Source of the DNA: Saccharopolyspora hirsuta
GTDB taxonomy: Bacteria > Actinomycetota > Actinomycetes > Mycobacteriales > Pseudonocardiaceae
Assembly: GCF_008630535.1 (NCBI RefSeq)
Contig: NZ_VWPH01000003.1
Location: 310,001-374,000 of the forward strand
DNA: 64,000 nt
Reading direction: 5' to 3'
In this document: positions 33,697 to 46,460 of the stretch, one piece after another
How the letters are laid out: every line of letters starts with the position of its first letter
Position numbering within the stretch: position 1 is the stretch's first letter
Program-made: the position numbers and the translations under genes
Notes under the pieces: generated by a model
Seen by the model: the letters and a program-made list of their open reading frames with translations, nothing else
What the model was told of the DNA's origin: nothing
The model's database searches: none

Positions 33697-34269
33697 ATGG
33701 ATGAGGTGAAGGCGATGGCCCGAGCTGGCGAGAGCGTGGGCAAGGCGGTGGGGACCGGCATCAAGTCCGCCCGCCGCGGTGCGAAGCGCGCGAGCGAGGT
33801 CGGCGTGGCGTTCTCCAAGCACGCCGCCGCGCTGGCCGAGCAGGAACTCGCCAACCGGGGCATCTCGACCGACGAGCTGCAGGAGAAGATCGCGCAGCGC
33901 GCCACCGGGATGTCCCGCAAGGAACTCGCCAAGCGCAGCCGCAAGGCGCGCAAGCAGTGGGAGAAGAAGGCCGCGGAGTCCCGCAAGCAGCTGGCCAAGA
34001 ACACCACGGCCGCCCGCAAGGAGCTGGCCGCGCGGATCAACCCGAGCAAGCCGAAGCGCCGCAAGTGGCCGTGGGTGCTGCTGGTGCTGGCCGGGTTGGC
34101 GGCGGCCGCCGCGGTGGCGTTCTCCCGCCGCCCGGAGGAGCTCCCGGTCGCTTCCGCGGACAACGACCTCACCCGGCGCGACACCCCGGCCCGCCACCGC
34201 GCGGACCGCCCCGAGGTCCCGGCCCAGACCGACGGCCAGCACCACCCCACCTCGGAACGCTCCCACTAG
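33697..34269 (+). CDS. cwsA: CwsA-like membrane protein
   Basis: 190 residues from the ATG at 33697, with GAGGAGG at 33684-33690. The N-terminal part repeats small residues (GESVGKAVGTGIKSARRG), a Lys/Arg/Ala-rich coiled-coil-like helix follows (about 55-115), then a membrane span near 128-146 (WPWVLLVLAGLAAAAAVAF) and a charged, disordered tail. This layout and position (next to ppiA, across from crgA) match mycobacterial CwsA, which works with CrgA and Wag31 at the pole. The sequence similarity is limited, so the gene symbol is inferred from architecture and synteny. Confidence 0.55.
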   Translation: MDEVKAMARAGESVGKAVGTGIKSARRGAKRASEVGVAFSKHAAALAEQELANRGISTDELQEKIAQRATGMSRKELAKRSRKARKQWEKKAAESRKQLAKNTTAARKELAARINPSKPKRRKWPWVLLVLAGLAAAAAVAFSRRPEELPVASADNDLTRRDTPARHRADRPEVPAQTDGQHHPTSERSH

Positions 34270-34279
34270 CGCCCGACCG

Positions 34280-34312
34280 GTGAAGGGCACCTCCGCCGGA
34301 GGTGCCCTTCAC
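34280..34312 (+). terminator. Terminator after the CwsA-like gene
   Basis: GTGAAGGGCACCTCC (34280-34294) and GGAGGTGCCCTTCAC (34298-34312) pair perfectly around a 3-nt loop. Confidence 0.85.
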
Positions 34313-34365
34313 CGCGTGTCCTGGATCACAGATCGGGAGCGGGCGCGCGGGGCCAGGATGCAGGC

Positions 34366-34860
34366 ATGGCGGAAACGACGAGTTTCGATCTGCACGCGAC
34401 CGTCGAGGTGGCCGCGACCGCCGAGGCGGTGTACCGGGTGGCCAGCGACATCACGCGGATGGGCGAGTGGAGCCCGGAGTGCGTAGGCGGGGAGTGGACC
34501 TCCGGCGAGCCCGGCGCGGTCGGCGCCCGGTTCGAGGGGCACAACCGCTTCCGCGACCAGACCTGGACCACCGAGTGCGAGGTGGTCGCGGCCGAGCCCA
34601 GGCGCCGCTTCGCCTGGGCGGTGCTCAGCTACTCCCCGACCTCGGACAACTCGGTGTGGTCCTTCGAGATCGAGCCGACCAGCGGCGGCTGCGCGCTGAC
34701 CCAGCGCTACCGGATGAAGTCCCCGCCGACCCGGCTGCTGGCGATCCGGGACAGCCTCCCGCCGGAGAAGGCGGCGACGTTCATCGAGTTCCGCCGCGGC
34801 CGCCTCCAGGAGGCCATGCAGCAGACGGTGGAGCGGATCAAGGCGGCCGCCGAGCGCTGA
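34366..34860 (+). CDS. SRPBCC-family protein (polyketide cyclase/START-like)
   Basis: 164 residues. The SRPBCC helix-grip fold: DLHATVEVAATAEAVYRVAS at the start, then ITRMGEWSPECV, the typical W-S-P-E-C stretch, and a C-terminal long helix. Such proteins bind hydrophobic ligands, and the precise role is unknown. A stand-alone gene, its own promoter region spanning 34313-34365 (short), with the terminator of the preceding gene just upstream. Confidence 0.85.
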   Translation: MAETTSFDLHATVEVAATAEAVYRVASDITRMGEWSPECVGGEWTSGEPGAVGARFEGHNRFRDQTWTTECEVVAAEPRRRFAWAVLSYSPTSDNSVWSFEIEPTSGGCALTQRYRMKSPPTRLLAIRDSLPPEKAATFIEFRRGRLQEAMQQTVERIKAAAER

Positions 34861-34874
34861 TCGCGCGATCGCCG

Positions 34875-36116
34875 TCAGGCGTGCTGGGACGCCGTGCTCT
34901 CCTGCGCCTGCGGGACCTCGGGGCGCCGGACGAACGCGGCTCCGACAGCTCCCAGCGCGCCGACCGCGGCGAAGGCGTAGAAGCCCCACGGGTAGGCGAT
35001 GCCCGCCGTGAGCATCGCACCGCCGAGCAGCGGGCCGCAGATCGCGCCGATGCGCCCGATCCCGGCCGACCAGCCGAGCCCGGTCGCCCGGTTCGCCGCC
35101 GGGTAGACGCGACCGATGTAGGCGTACACGAGCACCTGCGAGCTGAACACGAAGCAACCGGCGATCAGCACCGCGACGTACACGCCGATGCCGGGCAGCT
35201 TGATGCTCAACGCTGCCAGGAACACCGCCGACGCCGCGAACCAGCCGATGGTGGACAGCCGCGGCCCGACCCGGTCGGCCACCGCCCCGGCGACCAGCAG
35301 CCCGATCACCGCGCCGATGTTCAGCGTCAGCAGCAACCCCAGCGCCGCGCCGAGCGGGTAACCGGCGGACTTCATGATCTGCGGCAACCAGGTGTTGAGC
35401 CCGTAGACCAGCAGCAGCCCCATGAACGACGTGACCCAGAAGGCGATGGTGGCGCGGGCGAACCCGCCGCGGAACAGCGAGGCGACAGCCTCCGCCCCGC
35501 CGCTGATCCCGTGCTCCGGCTTGGCGCGCTGGAAGGACTCCGACTCGGGCAGGTGGCGCAGCATGAGCGGCACGAGCACCAGCGCCGGAGCCGCCCCGAT
35601 GACGAACATCGCGCGCCACCCCAAGCTGGGCAGGACCGCGATCCCGAGCAGCGCGGTGAGCACCGCCCCGACGTGGTAGCCGGTCATGATCGTCGTGGTG
35701 GCGCTCCCGCTCTTGCCCGCGCGAGCGTGCTCGGTGACCAGGGCGATCGCGGTCGGCAGGCAACCGCCGAGGCCGAGCCCGGCGAGGAACCGCAGCAGGC
35801 CGAACACGAACACCGAGGGCGCGACCGCGCACAGCGCGGTGAGCAGCGAGAAGCTGGTCACCGCGAAGATCAGCGCCTTGCGCCGACCGATGACGTCGGT
35901 GACCGTCCCGATGGCGAGCGCACCGATGGTCATCCCGACCAACCCGGCGGTCGACACCACGGAAGCGCTGGCGGCGGTCAGCCCCCACTGCTGCGACTCC
36001 AGCAGCACCGGCAGCACGCTGCCGAGCACGACGAGGTCGAACCCGTCCAGCAGCACGGCGGTCCAGCACAGCGGCAGCACCCACCCGCTCCGCCCCGTGA
36101 AACTTCGCCCGGCCAT
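34875..36116 (-). CDS. MFS transporter, aromatic acid:H+ symporter type
   Basis: 413 residues from the ATG at 36116, with AGGGAGG 7 bp upstream. Twelve membrane spans; MFS signatures DVIGRRKALI (between TM2 and TM3) and LLLVYGLNTWLP. The N-terminal DGFDLVVLGSVLP and the following motif match the AAHS family (BenK/PcaK-type), whose members import aromatic or other carboxylic acids. It is divergent from the TetR gene, and the TetR operator-like sequence lies between them, so it may be regulated by it. Confidence 0.85.
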   Translation of the reverse strand: MAGRSFTGRSGWVLPLCWTAVLLDGFDLVVLGSVLPVLLESQQWGLTAASASVVSTAGLVGMTIGALAIGTVTDVIGRRKALIFAVTSFSLLTALCAVAPSVFVFGLLRFLAGLGLGGCLPTAIALVTEHARAGKSGSATTTIMTGYHVGAVLTALLGIAVLPSLGWRAMFVIGAAPALVLVPLMLRHLPESESFQRAKPEHGISGGAEAVASLFRGGFARATIAFWVTSFMGLLLVYGLNTWLPQIMKSAGYPLGAALGLLLTLNIGAVIGLLVAGAVADRVGPRLSTIGWFAASAVFLAALSIKLPGIGVYVAVLIAGCFVFSSQVLVYAYIGRVYPAANRATGLGWSAGIGRIGAICGPLLGGAMLTAGIAYPWGFYAFAAVGALGAVGAAFVRRPEVPQAQESTASQHA

Positions 36117-36254
36117 CGCCCAACCTCCCTGCTGCGCTGCAGAAATCCCGGTGCAGGGATGTTGCACGCTCAACCACCCCGCTCGGCACACCGCCTTCCG
36201 CTAGCCGGAAGGGAAAGCCGCCCGATCTCCAGCCGCTTGCCGCCCGAAGAAGGT

Positions 36255-36273
36255 GAATGTACAGTCACTCACC
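36255..36273. promoter_or_regulatory. Putative TetR operator, copy 1
   Basis: GAATGTACAGTCACTCACC directly precedes the TetR start codon (36274). A close copy (36879-36897) precedes the epimerase gene. The shared core is ACAGTCACTCAC. Confidence 0.7.
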
Positions 36274-36834
36274 ATGAGCGGTTCGAGGTCGACGGCCGAG
36301 GAGCGCCGACGCGCGGTCATCCGGAGCGCGGTGACCGTGTTCGCGCGCTCCGGCTACACCACCAGCCCGGTCACCAAGGTGGCCGAGCACGCGGGGATCT
36401 CCTCCGCGTACGTCATGAAGCTCTTCCCGCGCAAGGTCGACCTCTTCGTGGCCGCCATCGAGGACTGCTACGACCGGATCACCGAAGCGCTGGAAGAAGC
36501 AGCGGACCAGGCCGGAGCAGCGGAGCCCGCTGAAACCCTCGGCCGCATGGGCGCCCGCTACGCCGAGCTGATCGCGGACCGCGACCTGCTCCTGGTCCAG
36601 GTCCAAGCCCTGGCCGCGACCCAGGTCCCGGAAATCGCGGCAGCAGTCCGCACCGGCTACGCCCGAATCACCGACCTGGCGATGTCCAGAGCCCGAGCGA
36701 CGGCAGAGCAGGCCCAGGAGTTCATCGCCCGAGGCCAGCTCTGCCACCTGCTGACCGCGATCGACGCGTTCAGCACGGACGAGACCTGGGCGAAGACCCT
36801 CACCACGGGCATCCGCCACACCCCGACCCCCTGA
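36274..36834 (+). CDS. TetR-family regulator
   Basis: 186 residues from the ATG at 36274; a GTG at 36253 with AAGAAGG is possible, but the operator-like copy 1 then lies inside the gene. The N-terminal helix-turn-helix is standard (RRAVIRSAVTVFARSGYTTS, VTKVAEHAGISSAYVMKLF). The effector domain is helical and of unknown specificity. The operator-like sequence at 36255-36273 overlaps its start, and a near-identical copy stands before the next gene: autoregulation plus control of the epimerase gene is a well-supported inference. Confidence 0.88.
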   Translation: MSGSRSTAEERRRAVIRSAVTVFARSGYTTSPVTKVAEHAGISSAYVMKLFPRKVDLFVAAIEDCYDRITEALEEAADQAGAAEPAETLGRMGARYAELIADRDLLLVQVQALAATQVPEIAAAVRTGYARITDLAMSRARATAEQAQEFIARGQLCHLLTAIDAFSTDETWAKTLTTGIRHTPTP

Positions 36835-36878
36835 CCCCACCCCGCAGCGCGGAAACGCCTCGCGCTGCCTTCAAAAGT

Positions 36879-36897
36879 AAATGAACAGTCACTCACG
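36879..36897. promoter_or_regulatory. Putative TetR operator, copy 2
   Basis: AAATGAACAGTCACTCACG shares the core with copy 1 at 36255-36273. It lies 14 bp upstream of the epimerase start codon, consistent with repression by the adjacent TetR protein. Confidence 0.7.
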
Positions 36898-36910
36898 ATT
36901 GCGAGGAGAG

Positions 36911-37855
36911 ATGACCTCAGATCTGCACGTGGTGCTCGGCGCTGGCCCAGCAGGCACAACAACGGTGGACGAACTGCTCACCCGCGGCCTCCGAGTCCGC
37001 CACGTGAACCGAAGCCCGATCAAGAACGCCCCGGCCGGAGTCGAGGTGGTCCAGGCAGACGTCGCCAACCCGGACCAAGCGATAGCGGCAACCGAAGGGG
37101 CCGCAACGATCTACCACGCGGTCAACGTCCCGTACCACCTGCAACTCGACCTGATGCCGGGCATAGCCAACAGCGTCCTGGCAGCTGCAACGCACCACGA
37201 AGCCCGCCTGGTCGTCCTCGACACCCTCTACCCCTACGGCGAAGCGGACGGAGAAGCGATCACGGAGAACACCCCCTGGGCGGCGACGAGCCGGAAGGGC
37301 CGAATGCGAGCGGCCCTGGACAAGACCTACCTGGAAGCCCACCGCGCAGGCGAAACCCAGGTGGTACTGGGCCGCTCAGCGGACTTCTACGGCCCCAGGG
37401 TCCTGCTCTCCACCCTGGGAGCCACCTTCTTCCCAGCAGCCCTCGCAGGAGAACCAGCGCTCGCCTTCGGCGACATCACCCTGCCCCACAGCTACACCTA
37501 CCTGCCGGACGTAGCCCGAGCCCTGGTCGACCTCGGCACCGCAACCGAAGAAGCAACGGGCCGAGCATGGCACCTGCCAACGGTCCCAGCGACCAGCACG
37601 AAGCAGATCCACGAACTGGTCGAGCACCTAACGGGCAAGCCCCTGACCACGAAGGTCCTCCAAGGACCAACCCCAACAGGCCCGTTCGACGCCCAGTTCA
37701 TGAACGAGTACGCAGAACTCTTCTACCAGCACGAAATCCCCCAGAACATGGTCTCGAAGAACTTCGAAACCCACTTCAACCGCCACCCAACCCCCCTAAA
37801 AGAAGGCCTCCAAACCACCCTCAACTGGTACAAAACCCACCTACGCAACCAGTGA
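36911..37855 (+). CDS. NAD-dependent epimerase/dehydratase-family protein
   Basis: 314 residues from the ATG at 36911, preceded by GAGGAGAG. It has a Rossmann start (VVLGAGPAGTTTVDEL), a YPYG segment in the catalytic region and an extended SDR shape with a C-terminal substrate domain. It belongs to the extended SDR group; the substrate is unknown. Codon usage in the second half is biased to A/C third positions, unlike neighbours, which suggests a separate origin. It is likely controlled by the adjacent TetR via the operator copy at 36879. Confidence 0.78.
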   Translation: MTSDLHVVLGAGPAGTTTVDELLTRGLRVRHVNRSPIKNAPAGVEVVQADVANPDQAIAATEGAATIYHAVNVPYHLQLDLMPGIANSVLAAATHHEARLVVLDTLYPYGEADGEAITENTPWAATSRKGRMRAALDKTYLEAHRAGETQVVLGRSADFYGPRVLLSTLGATFFPAALAGEPALAFGDITLPHSYTYLPDVARALVDLGTATEEATGRAWHLPTVPATSTKQIHELVEHLTGKPLTTKVLQGPTPTGPFDAQFMNEYAELFYQHEIPQNMVSKNFETHFNRHPTPLKEGLQTTLNWYKTHLRNQ

Positions 37856-37868
37856 CCACCACGCCAGA

Positions 37869-37930
37869 ACCGACTCTGAAGGCTGGAGGAGGGCTCAGGG
37901 ACTGGAGGGCTGGAGACTGGAGGACTGGAG
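37869..37930. repeat. Short tandem CTGGAG repeats
   Basis: Several CTGGAG units occur at irregular 7-14 bp spacing (CTGAAGGCTGGAGG, GGGACTGGAGGGCTGGAG, ACTGGAGGACTGGAG) in the spacer between the epimerase gene and the tRNA-Ala region. Confidence 0.5.
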
Positions 37931-37994
37931 CGAAAGTCACAACCCCGCCCAAGCCCGAACGGCAGAGCGGTCCGGAGAGAGCTGGTCCATGAGC

Positions 37995-38092
37995 AGGCCG
38001 GGAACGCTGCTTAGGCAAGGAGCCGACGAGAAGCAACCCCCGCACCGTGGGGGTCTACGGGGGCTCGGCCCCCGTACAGAAATGAAGAAAAA
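37995..38092. repeat. tRNA-adjacent repeat, copy 2
   Basis: Same block order as copy 1 at 19082: AGGCCGGGAACGC, GCAAGGAGC, CGCACCGTGGGGG, the hairpin ACGGGGGC/GCCCCCGT (38057-38075) and AGAAAT. It lies beyond the 3' end of tRNA-Ala. Confidence 0.65.
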
Positions 38093-38099
38093 CGGGAAA

Positions 38100-38118
38100 G
38101 GGCCGACAAAGTCGGCCC
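38100..38118 (-). terminator. Terminator after tRNA-Ala
   Basis: GGGCCGAC (38100-38107) pairs with GTCGGCCC (38111-38118), 17 bp beyond the tRNA 3' end. Confidence 0.7.
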
Positions 38119-38134
38119 TGAACAGGACATTCGG

Positions 38135-38207
38135 TGGAGACGAGGGGAATCGAACCCCTAACCCCCGCCTTGCAAAGGCGGTGCTCTGCCAATTGAGCTA
38201 CGTCCCC
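38135..38207 (-). tRNA. tRNA-Ala(TGC)
   Basis: 73 nt without CCA: acceptor GGGGACG pairs with CGUCUCC, the anticodon arm CCGCCUU-UGC-AAGGCGG gives anticodon UGC, T-loop GGUUCGA. Position after gyrA, DUF3566 and tRNA-Ile is the standard actinobacterial order. Confidence 0.95.
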
Positions 38208-38303
38208 TGGCCGTCGCCGCGCGACCGGATCGGTGGTGCTGGCGACGAGAACAGCCCGGCTCGGCGGACCGGACCGGGCTGGTTCAGGTGGTTCGCCGGG
38301 CGA

Positions 38304-38420
38304 TCAGGCCTCGGCGGTGGCCTCGCGCCAGAGGTCGGCCTCGGCCTTGGCAGCGCGGTTGCGCCGGACGACGAACAGCACGACTCCAGCAACTGCGGCG
38401 AGTGCGAGCAGCTTCTTCAC
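38304..38420 (-). CDS. DLW-39 family protein
   Basis: 38 residues from a GTG at 38420, with AAGGAGG about 9 bp upstream: KKLLALAAVAGVVLFVVRR then NRAAKAEADLWREATAEA. This is the DLW-39 family (the DLW motif is present), short single-span membrane proteins with a cytoplasmic charged tail that sit between the DUF3566 gene and the tRNA genes in many actinobacteria. Function unknown. It was previously easy to miss because of its size. Confidence 0.85.
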   Translation of the reverse strand: MKKLLALAAVAGVVLFVVRRNRAAKAEADLWREATAEA

Positions 38421-38486
38421 TTCCGGTCGCCTCCTTGCACGCGGCGCGCGGCCCGTGACGTCTCGGGATGTTGAAAGGGTTTGCAG

Positions 38487-38560
38487 TGGGCCTAGAAGGA
38501 CTTGAACCTTCGACCTCTTCGTTATCAGCGAAGCGCTCTAACCGCCTGAGCTATAGGCCC
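38487..38560 (-). tRNA. tRNA-Ile(GAT)
   Basis: 74 nt with acceptor GGGCCUA/UAGGCCC, anticodon stem CUUCG/CGAAG around loop CUGAUAA (anticodon GAU) and T-loop GGUUCAA. CCA is not encoded. Confidence 0.95.
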
Positions 38561-38679
38561 TTGTTGTTGTGGTTCAAAGACTACATGACGCCTCGCGCCC
38601 CTTCGAACGGGGGGTCGCTTCGCGCCCGCCGGGGCGTGGCGATTCCGGCCCGGTGGACCGGAATCGCCACGTCAGCGGC

Positions 38680-39459
38680 TCATTCCCGCTCGGACAGGGT
38701 GATCTCGACGCCACCGGCGAAGTCGGCCGCCACGTTGTAGATGAACGCGGCCACCGTCGCCAGCGCGGTCACCAGCACGATGTTGATCGCGCCGATGATC
38801 GAGGCGACCCCGAACACCCGGGCGGCGCTGATCAGCGGCTCGGCCGCCGCGTCGTCCGGCTGGGTCAGCTCGCTGAAGGTGCCGTTGAGCTGGTCCCACA
38901 CGCCCATGCCGTCGAGGACGCCGTAGAGCACCGCGACCGCGATCATCCAGACGAAGAACAGCGCCACGCTGAGCACCAGCGCGAGCTTCAGCACCGACCA
39001 CGGGTCCACCCGCTTGACCTGCAGGCTGGCCCGCCGCGGCCCCCGGCTGGGGCGTCGCGCCGACGGCGTCGACGCGTTGCGCGCGGCCCCCGCGGCACCA
39101 GTGCCGGCCCCGGTGAAGGACACCGTGGTCCGGGCGGACTGCGGCACCTTGGTGCGCACGGTCTCCTGGTCCGCGAACTGCTTGGGGATGGTCTGCGTGT
39201 CGTCGACGTCCGGCGCCGAAGCCGCCTCCGGGGCGGCCTCGGTGGCGTCCGCCCCGGTCGACGACGCCGACGCGCGCTGCCACGGCGGCGGCGTTTCCGT
39301 GCCGTTCAGCTCCTCACCGCTGGCGCTGGCGGCCTCGGCGGCCGCCGAGTCGGACCCGGTGTCCGACCCGGCGGTGCTGTCGACTGTCTGCGTGCTGACC
39401 GAAGCCTGGTCCGCGTCCTGCTGCGGGCCCGAGGACTCCGGCTTCTCGGAAGATGTCAC
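38680..39459 (-). CDS. DUF3566 membrane protein
   Basis: 259 residues from a GTG at 39459 with GAAGGA upstream. The N-terminal ~150 residues are acidic, Ser/Ala/Thr-rich and disordered. Residues 150-255 form the DUF3566 domain (QVKRVDPWSVLKLAL) with two membrane spans and a C-terminal amphipathic segment (GGVEITLSERE). This is the equivalent of mycobacterial Rv0007, directly downstream of gyrA. Function unknown. Confidence 0.92.
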   Translation of the reverse strand: MTSSEKPESSGPQQDADQASVSTQTVDSTAGSDTGSDSAAAEAASASGEELNGTETPPPWQRASASSTGADATEAAPEAASAPDVDDTQTIPKQFADQETVRTKVPQSARTTVSFTGAGTGAAGAARNASTPSARRPSRGPRRASLQVKRVDPWSVLKLALVLSVALFFVWMIAVAVLYGVLDGMGVWDQLNGTFSELTQPDDAAAEPLISAARVFGVASIIGAINIVLVTALATVAAFIYNVAADFAGGVEITLSERE

Positions 39460-39510
39460 GAGCGATCCTTCGGTGATCGTCGGCGGTGTGCGGCGTGGTC
39501 TCCCACAGGT

Positions 39511-42006
<2,496 letters not shown>

Positions 42007-42056
42007 GCTCGTCCCTTGCTATTCGAGGAGTTCGGTGGTGTGCCTGCGCGTCGGCG

Positions 42057-44383
<2,327 letters not shown>

Positions 44384-45022
44384 CTAACCGTAGGTGTCGC
44401 GCGGGCCGCGCCCCGAGATGTGCCGGGGGCCGTGCCGCCAGCTGGGCGCCGCCGGGCCCTGCACCTTGATGCGGCGGACCACGTCGCGGCCGACGCCGTC
44501 GCTGATCCGCTTGAGGATCTGCCGCTGCAGCAGGCGCAGCTGGGTGGCCCAGGCGGTGGACTGCGCCTGGACGGTGAGCTCGCCGTCCTTGAGCGTCACC
44601 GGCTTGGTGTGCTCGGCGACGTCGGCGCCGACCAGCGCGGGCCACTTGGCGAACACCTGGCCGCCGGAGAGGTGCTCGGTCCAGCCCCGCTCCGCCGCGA
44701 TGCGGGCCGCCAGCCGACCCAGCGGCTGCGGGTCCCTGTCGTCCGGACCGGGCCCCGACCAGCCACGACGGCGGCGGGGGCGGATCTTGCCGCCCTTCTT
44801 CTTGGCGCCCTGGCGGCGAGCGGCGGACTGCTCGCGAGCCGCCTGCAGGGCGGCACGGGCCAGGTCCGGACCGCTCAGCGGGGCACCGTCGGCGCCGTTC
44901 GGTGGCGTCGAGTTATCCACACCATCCACAGAGTTATCCCCAGCTGTGGGTGGATCAGTGGACTGAGCGACCCCTTTCGTCACGCTCGGTGAAACGGACG
45001 GCTGCGTGCGGTCACTGGACAC
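44384..45022 (-). CDS. DUF721 / DciA-like protein
   Basis: 212 residues from the GTG at 45022, overlapping the recF stop by 11 bp. The N-terminal half is variable and basic ([16 protein letters not shown]). The DUF721 domain (residues 110-200) shows [21 protein letters not shown] and the C-terminal [10 protein letters not shown]. DciA-type proteins help load the replicative helicase at oriC. In mycobacteria this is Rv0004. A perfect DnaA-box (TTATCCACA) at 44913-44921 lies inside the gene. Confidence 0.9.
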   Translation of the reverse strand: MSSDRTQPSVSPSVTKGVAQSTDPPTAGDNSVDGVDNSTPPNGADGAPLSGPDLARAALQAAREQSAARRQGAKKKGGKIRPRRRRGWSGPGPDDRDPQPLGRLAARIAAERGWTEHLSGGQVFAKWPALVGADVAEHTKPVTLKDGELTVQAQSTAWATQLRLLQRQILKRISDGVGRDVVRRIKVQGPAAPSWRHGPRHISGRGPRDTYG

Positions 45023-46187
45023 GTCGCACCTCGCCTTCGCGGACGTCGAATCGCGCACCGGTGAGCTCGGGCGGCACGTCCTCGGCCACCGCCGCGGTCA
45101 CCAGCACCTGCTCGGCCCCGGCGACCAGGTCGGCCAGCCGGGCCCGCCGGCGCCGGTCCAGCTCGGCGAAGACGTCGTCCAGGATCAGCACCGGTTCCGC
45201 GCCATCTTCGGTGAGCAGGTGGTAGGAAGCCAGCCGCAACGCCAGCACGAAGGACCACGATTCGCCGTGGCTGGCGTAGCCCTTGGCGGGCAGCTCGCCG
45301 AGCAGCAGCTCCAGGTCGTCGCGGTGCGGCCCGACCAGCGACACGCCGCGCTCGATCTCCTGCGGTCGGACCCGCTCCAGCTCGGCGAGCAGCGCCGCTT
45401 CCAGCTCGCCGACGTCGGCGGCCTTGCCCATCGGCTCGCCACAGCCCTCGGGCAGCGAAGCGCCGAGGCTGCTGCGGTAGCGCACGTCGGCGACCCGGCC
45501 GGACGGCGCGCTGGCCTCGTCGGTGGCGGCGACATTGGCATAAGAGCTGGTCACGTGGGGTGCGATGGCGGCGACGAGATCGAGCCGACCGGCCAGCAGC
45601 TCCGCGCCGAAGCGGGCCAGGTGCCCGTCCCAGACCTCCAGCGTCCGCAGATCCGCCTTGCCCCCACCGCGCCGCGCGGCACCGGCGGACTTCAGCAGCG
45701 CGCTCCGCTGCTTGAGCACCCGCTCGTAGTCGGAGCGCACGCCCGCGTACCGGGGTGAGCGGGCGACCAGCAGCTCGTCGAGGAAGCGGCGGCGCTCGCC
45801 CGGATCGCCGCGGACGATCGCCAGGTCCTCGGGCGCGAACAGCACGGTGCGCAAGATGCCCAGCACGTCGCGGGGCTTGCCCGCCGCGCCGCGGTTGATC
45901 CGCGCCCGGTTGGCCTTGCCCGGGGTGATCTCCAGCTCGACCAGCAGCTCACGACCGCTGTTGACCACGGCGGCCCGCACCACCGCGCGCGGCGCACCGT
46001 CGCGGACCAGCGGCGCATCGCTGGCGACGCGGTGCGATCCGAGCGTGGCGACGTAGCCGATCGCCTCGACCAGGTTCGTCTTGCCCTGCCCGTTCGACCC
46101 GACGAGCACGGTGATCCCCGGCTCCAGCGCGAGGTCGGCGTGCGGCCAGGACCGGAAGTCGGTCACCTGCAAATGACGGACGTACAC
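45012..46187 (-). CDS. recF: RecF, recombination mediator
   Basis: 391 residues from the GTG at 46187 ([14 protein letters not shown]). SMC-like ATPase with Walker [10 protein letters not shown], the signature [10 protein letters not shown], an ABC-type signature and Walker [12 protein letters not shown]. RecF guides RecA loading at gapped DNA and acts with RecO and RecR. It starts upstream of the DciA-like gene and overlaps it. Confidence 0.97.
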   Translation of the reverse strand: MYVRHLQVTDFRSWPHADLALEPGITVLVGSNGQGKTNLVEAIGYVATLGSHRVASDAPLVRDGAPRAVVRAAVVNSGRELLVELEITPGKANRARINRGAAGKPRDVLGILRTVLFAPEDLAIVRGDPGERRRFLDELLVARSPRYAGVRSDYERVLKQRSALLKSAGAARRGGGKADLRTLEVWDGHLARFGAELLAGRLDLVAAIAPHVTSSYANVAATDEASAPSGRVADVRYRSSLGASLPEGCGEPMGKAADVGELEAALLAELERVRPQEIERGVSLVGPHRDDLELLLGELPAKGYASHGESWSFVLALRLASYHLLTEDGAEPVLILDDVFAELDRRRRARLADLVAGAEQVLVTAAVAEDVPPELTGARFDVREGEVRRVQ

Positions 46188-46316
46188 GACGATCCAACTT
46201 ACTTCGCTGAAGCTCGGGAGATGTGCGTGGCGGTGCAAGTGGCGAGCGTGGGCTGTGCGCATGCGACCCTCACCGACCGGTGCCGGTCGCCCGTGGCGGT
46301 AGCTGTTTACCGCTGA

Positions 46317-46452
46317 AAGCGGCGTGCGCCGCTTGCCCGTCGTCGGCTTGTGGCCTACCGGGCGCTCCTTGGCGTTTTGTCGACAAGTTGCCTCGGTGCC
46401 GTCCGTCCGCGCAGGCCGGGTGGATTTGTCGACAAATCGACCCGGCCTGCGC
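46317..46452. repeat. Hairpin plus TTGTCGACAA palindromes
   Basis: AAGCGGC/GCCGCTT hairpin (46317-46334) resembles the accessory hairpin beside repeat copies A and B. TTGTCGACAA lies at 46377-46386, and a 44-bp near-perfect palindrome at 46409-46452 (arms GCGCAGGCCGGGT, core GATTTGTCGACAAATC) ends 8 bp from the gnd stop. A shorter relative is at 61561. Confidence 0.65.
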
Positions 46453-46460
46453 AGGAGCGG

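Noticed and set aside
46409-46452. LexA/SOS box
   Set aside because: The core does not match the actinobacterial GAAC-N4-GTTC consensus.
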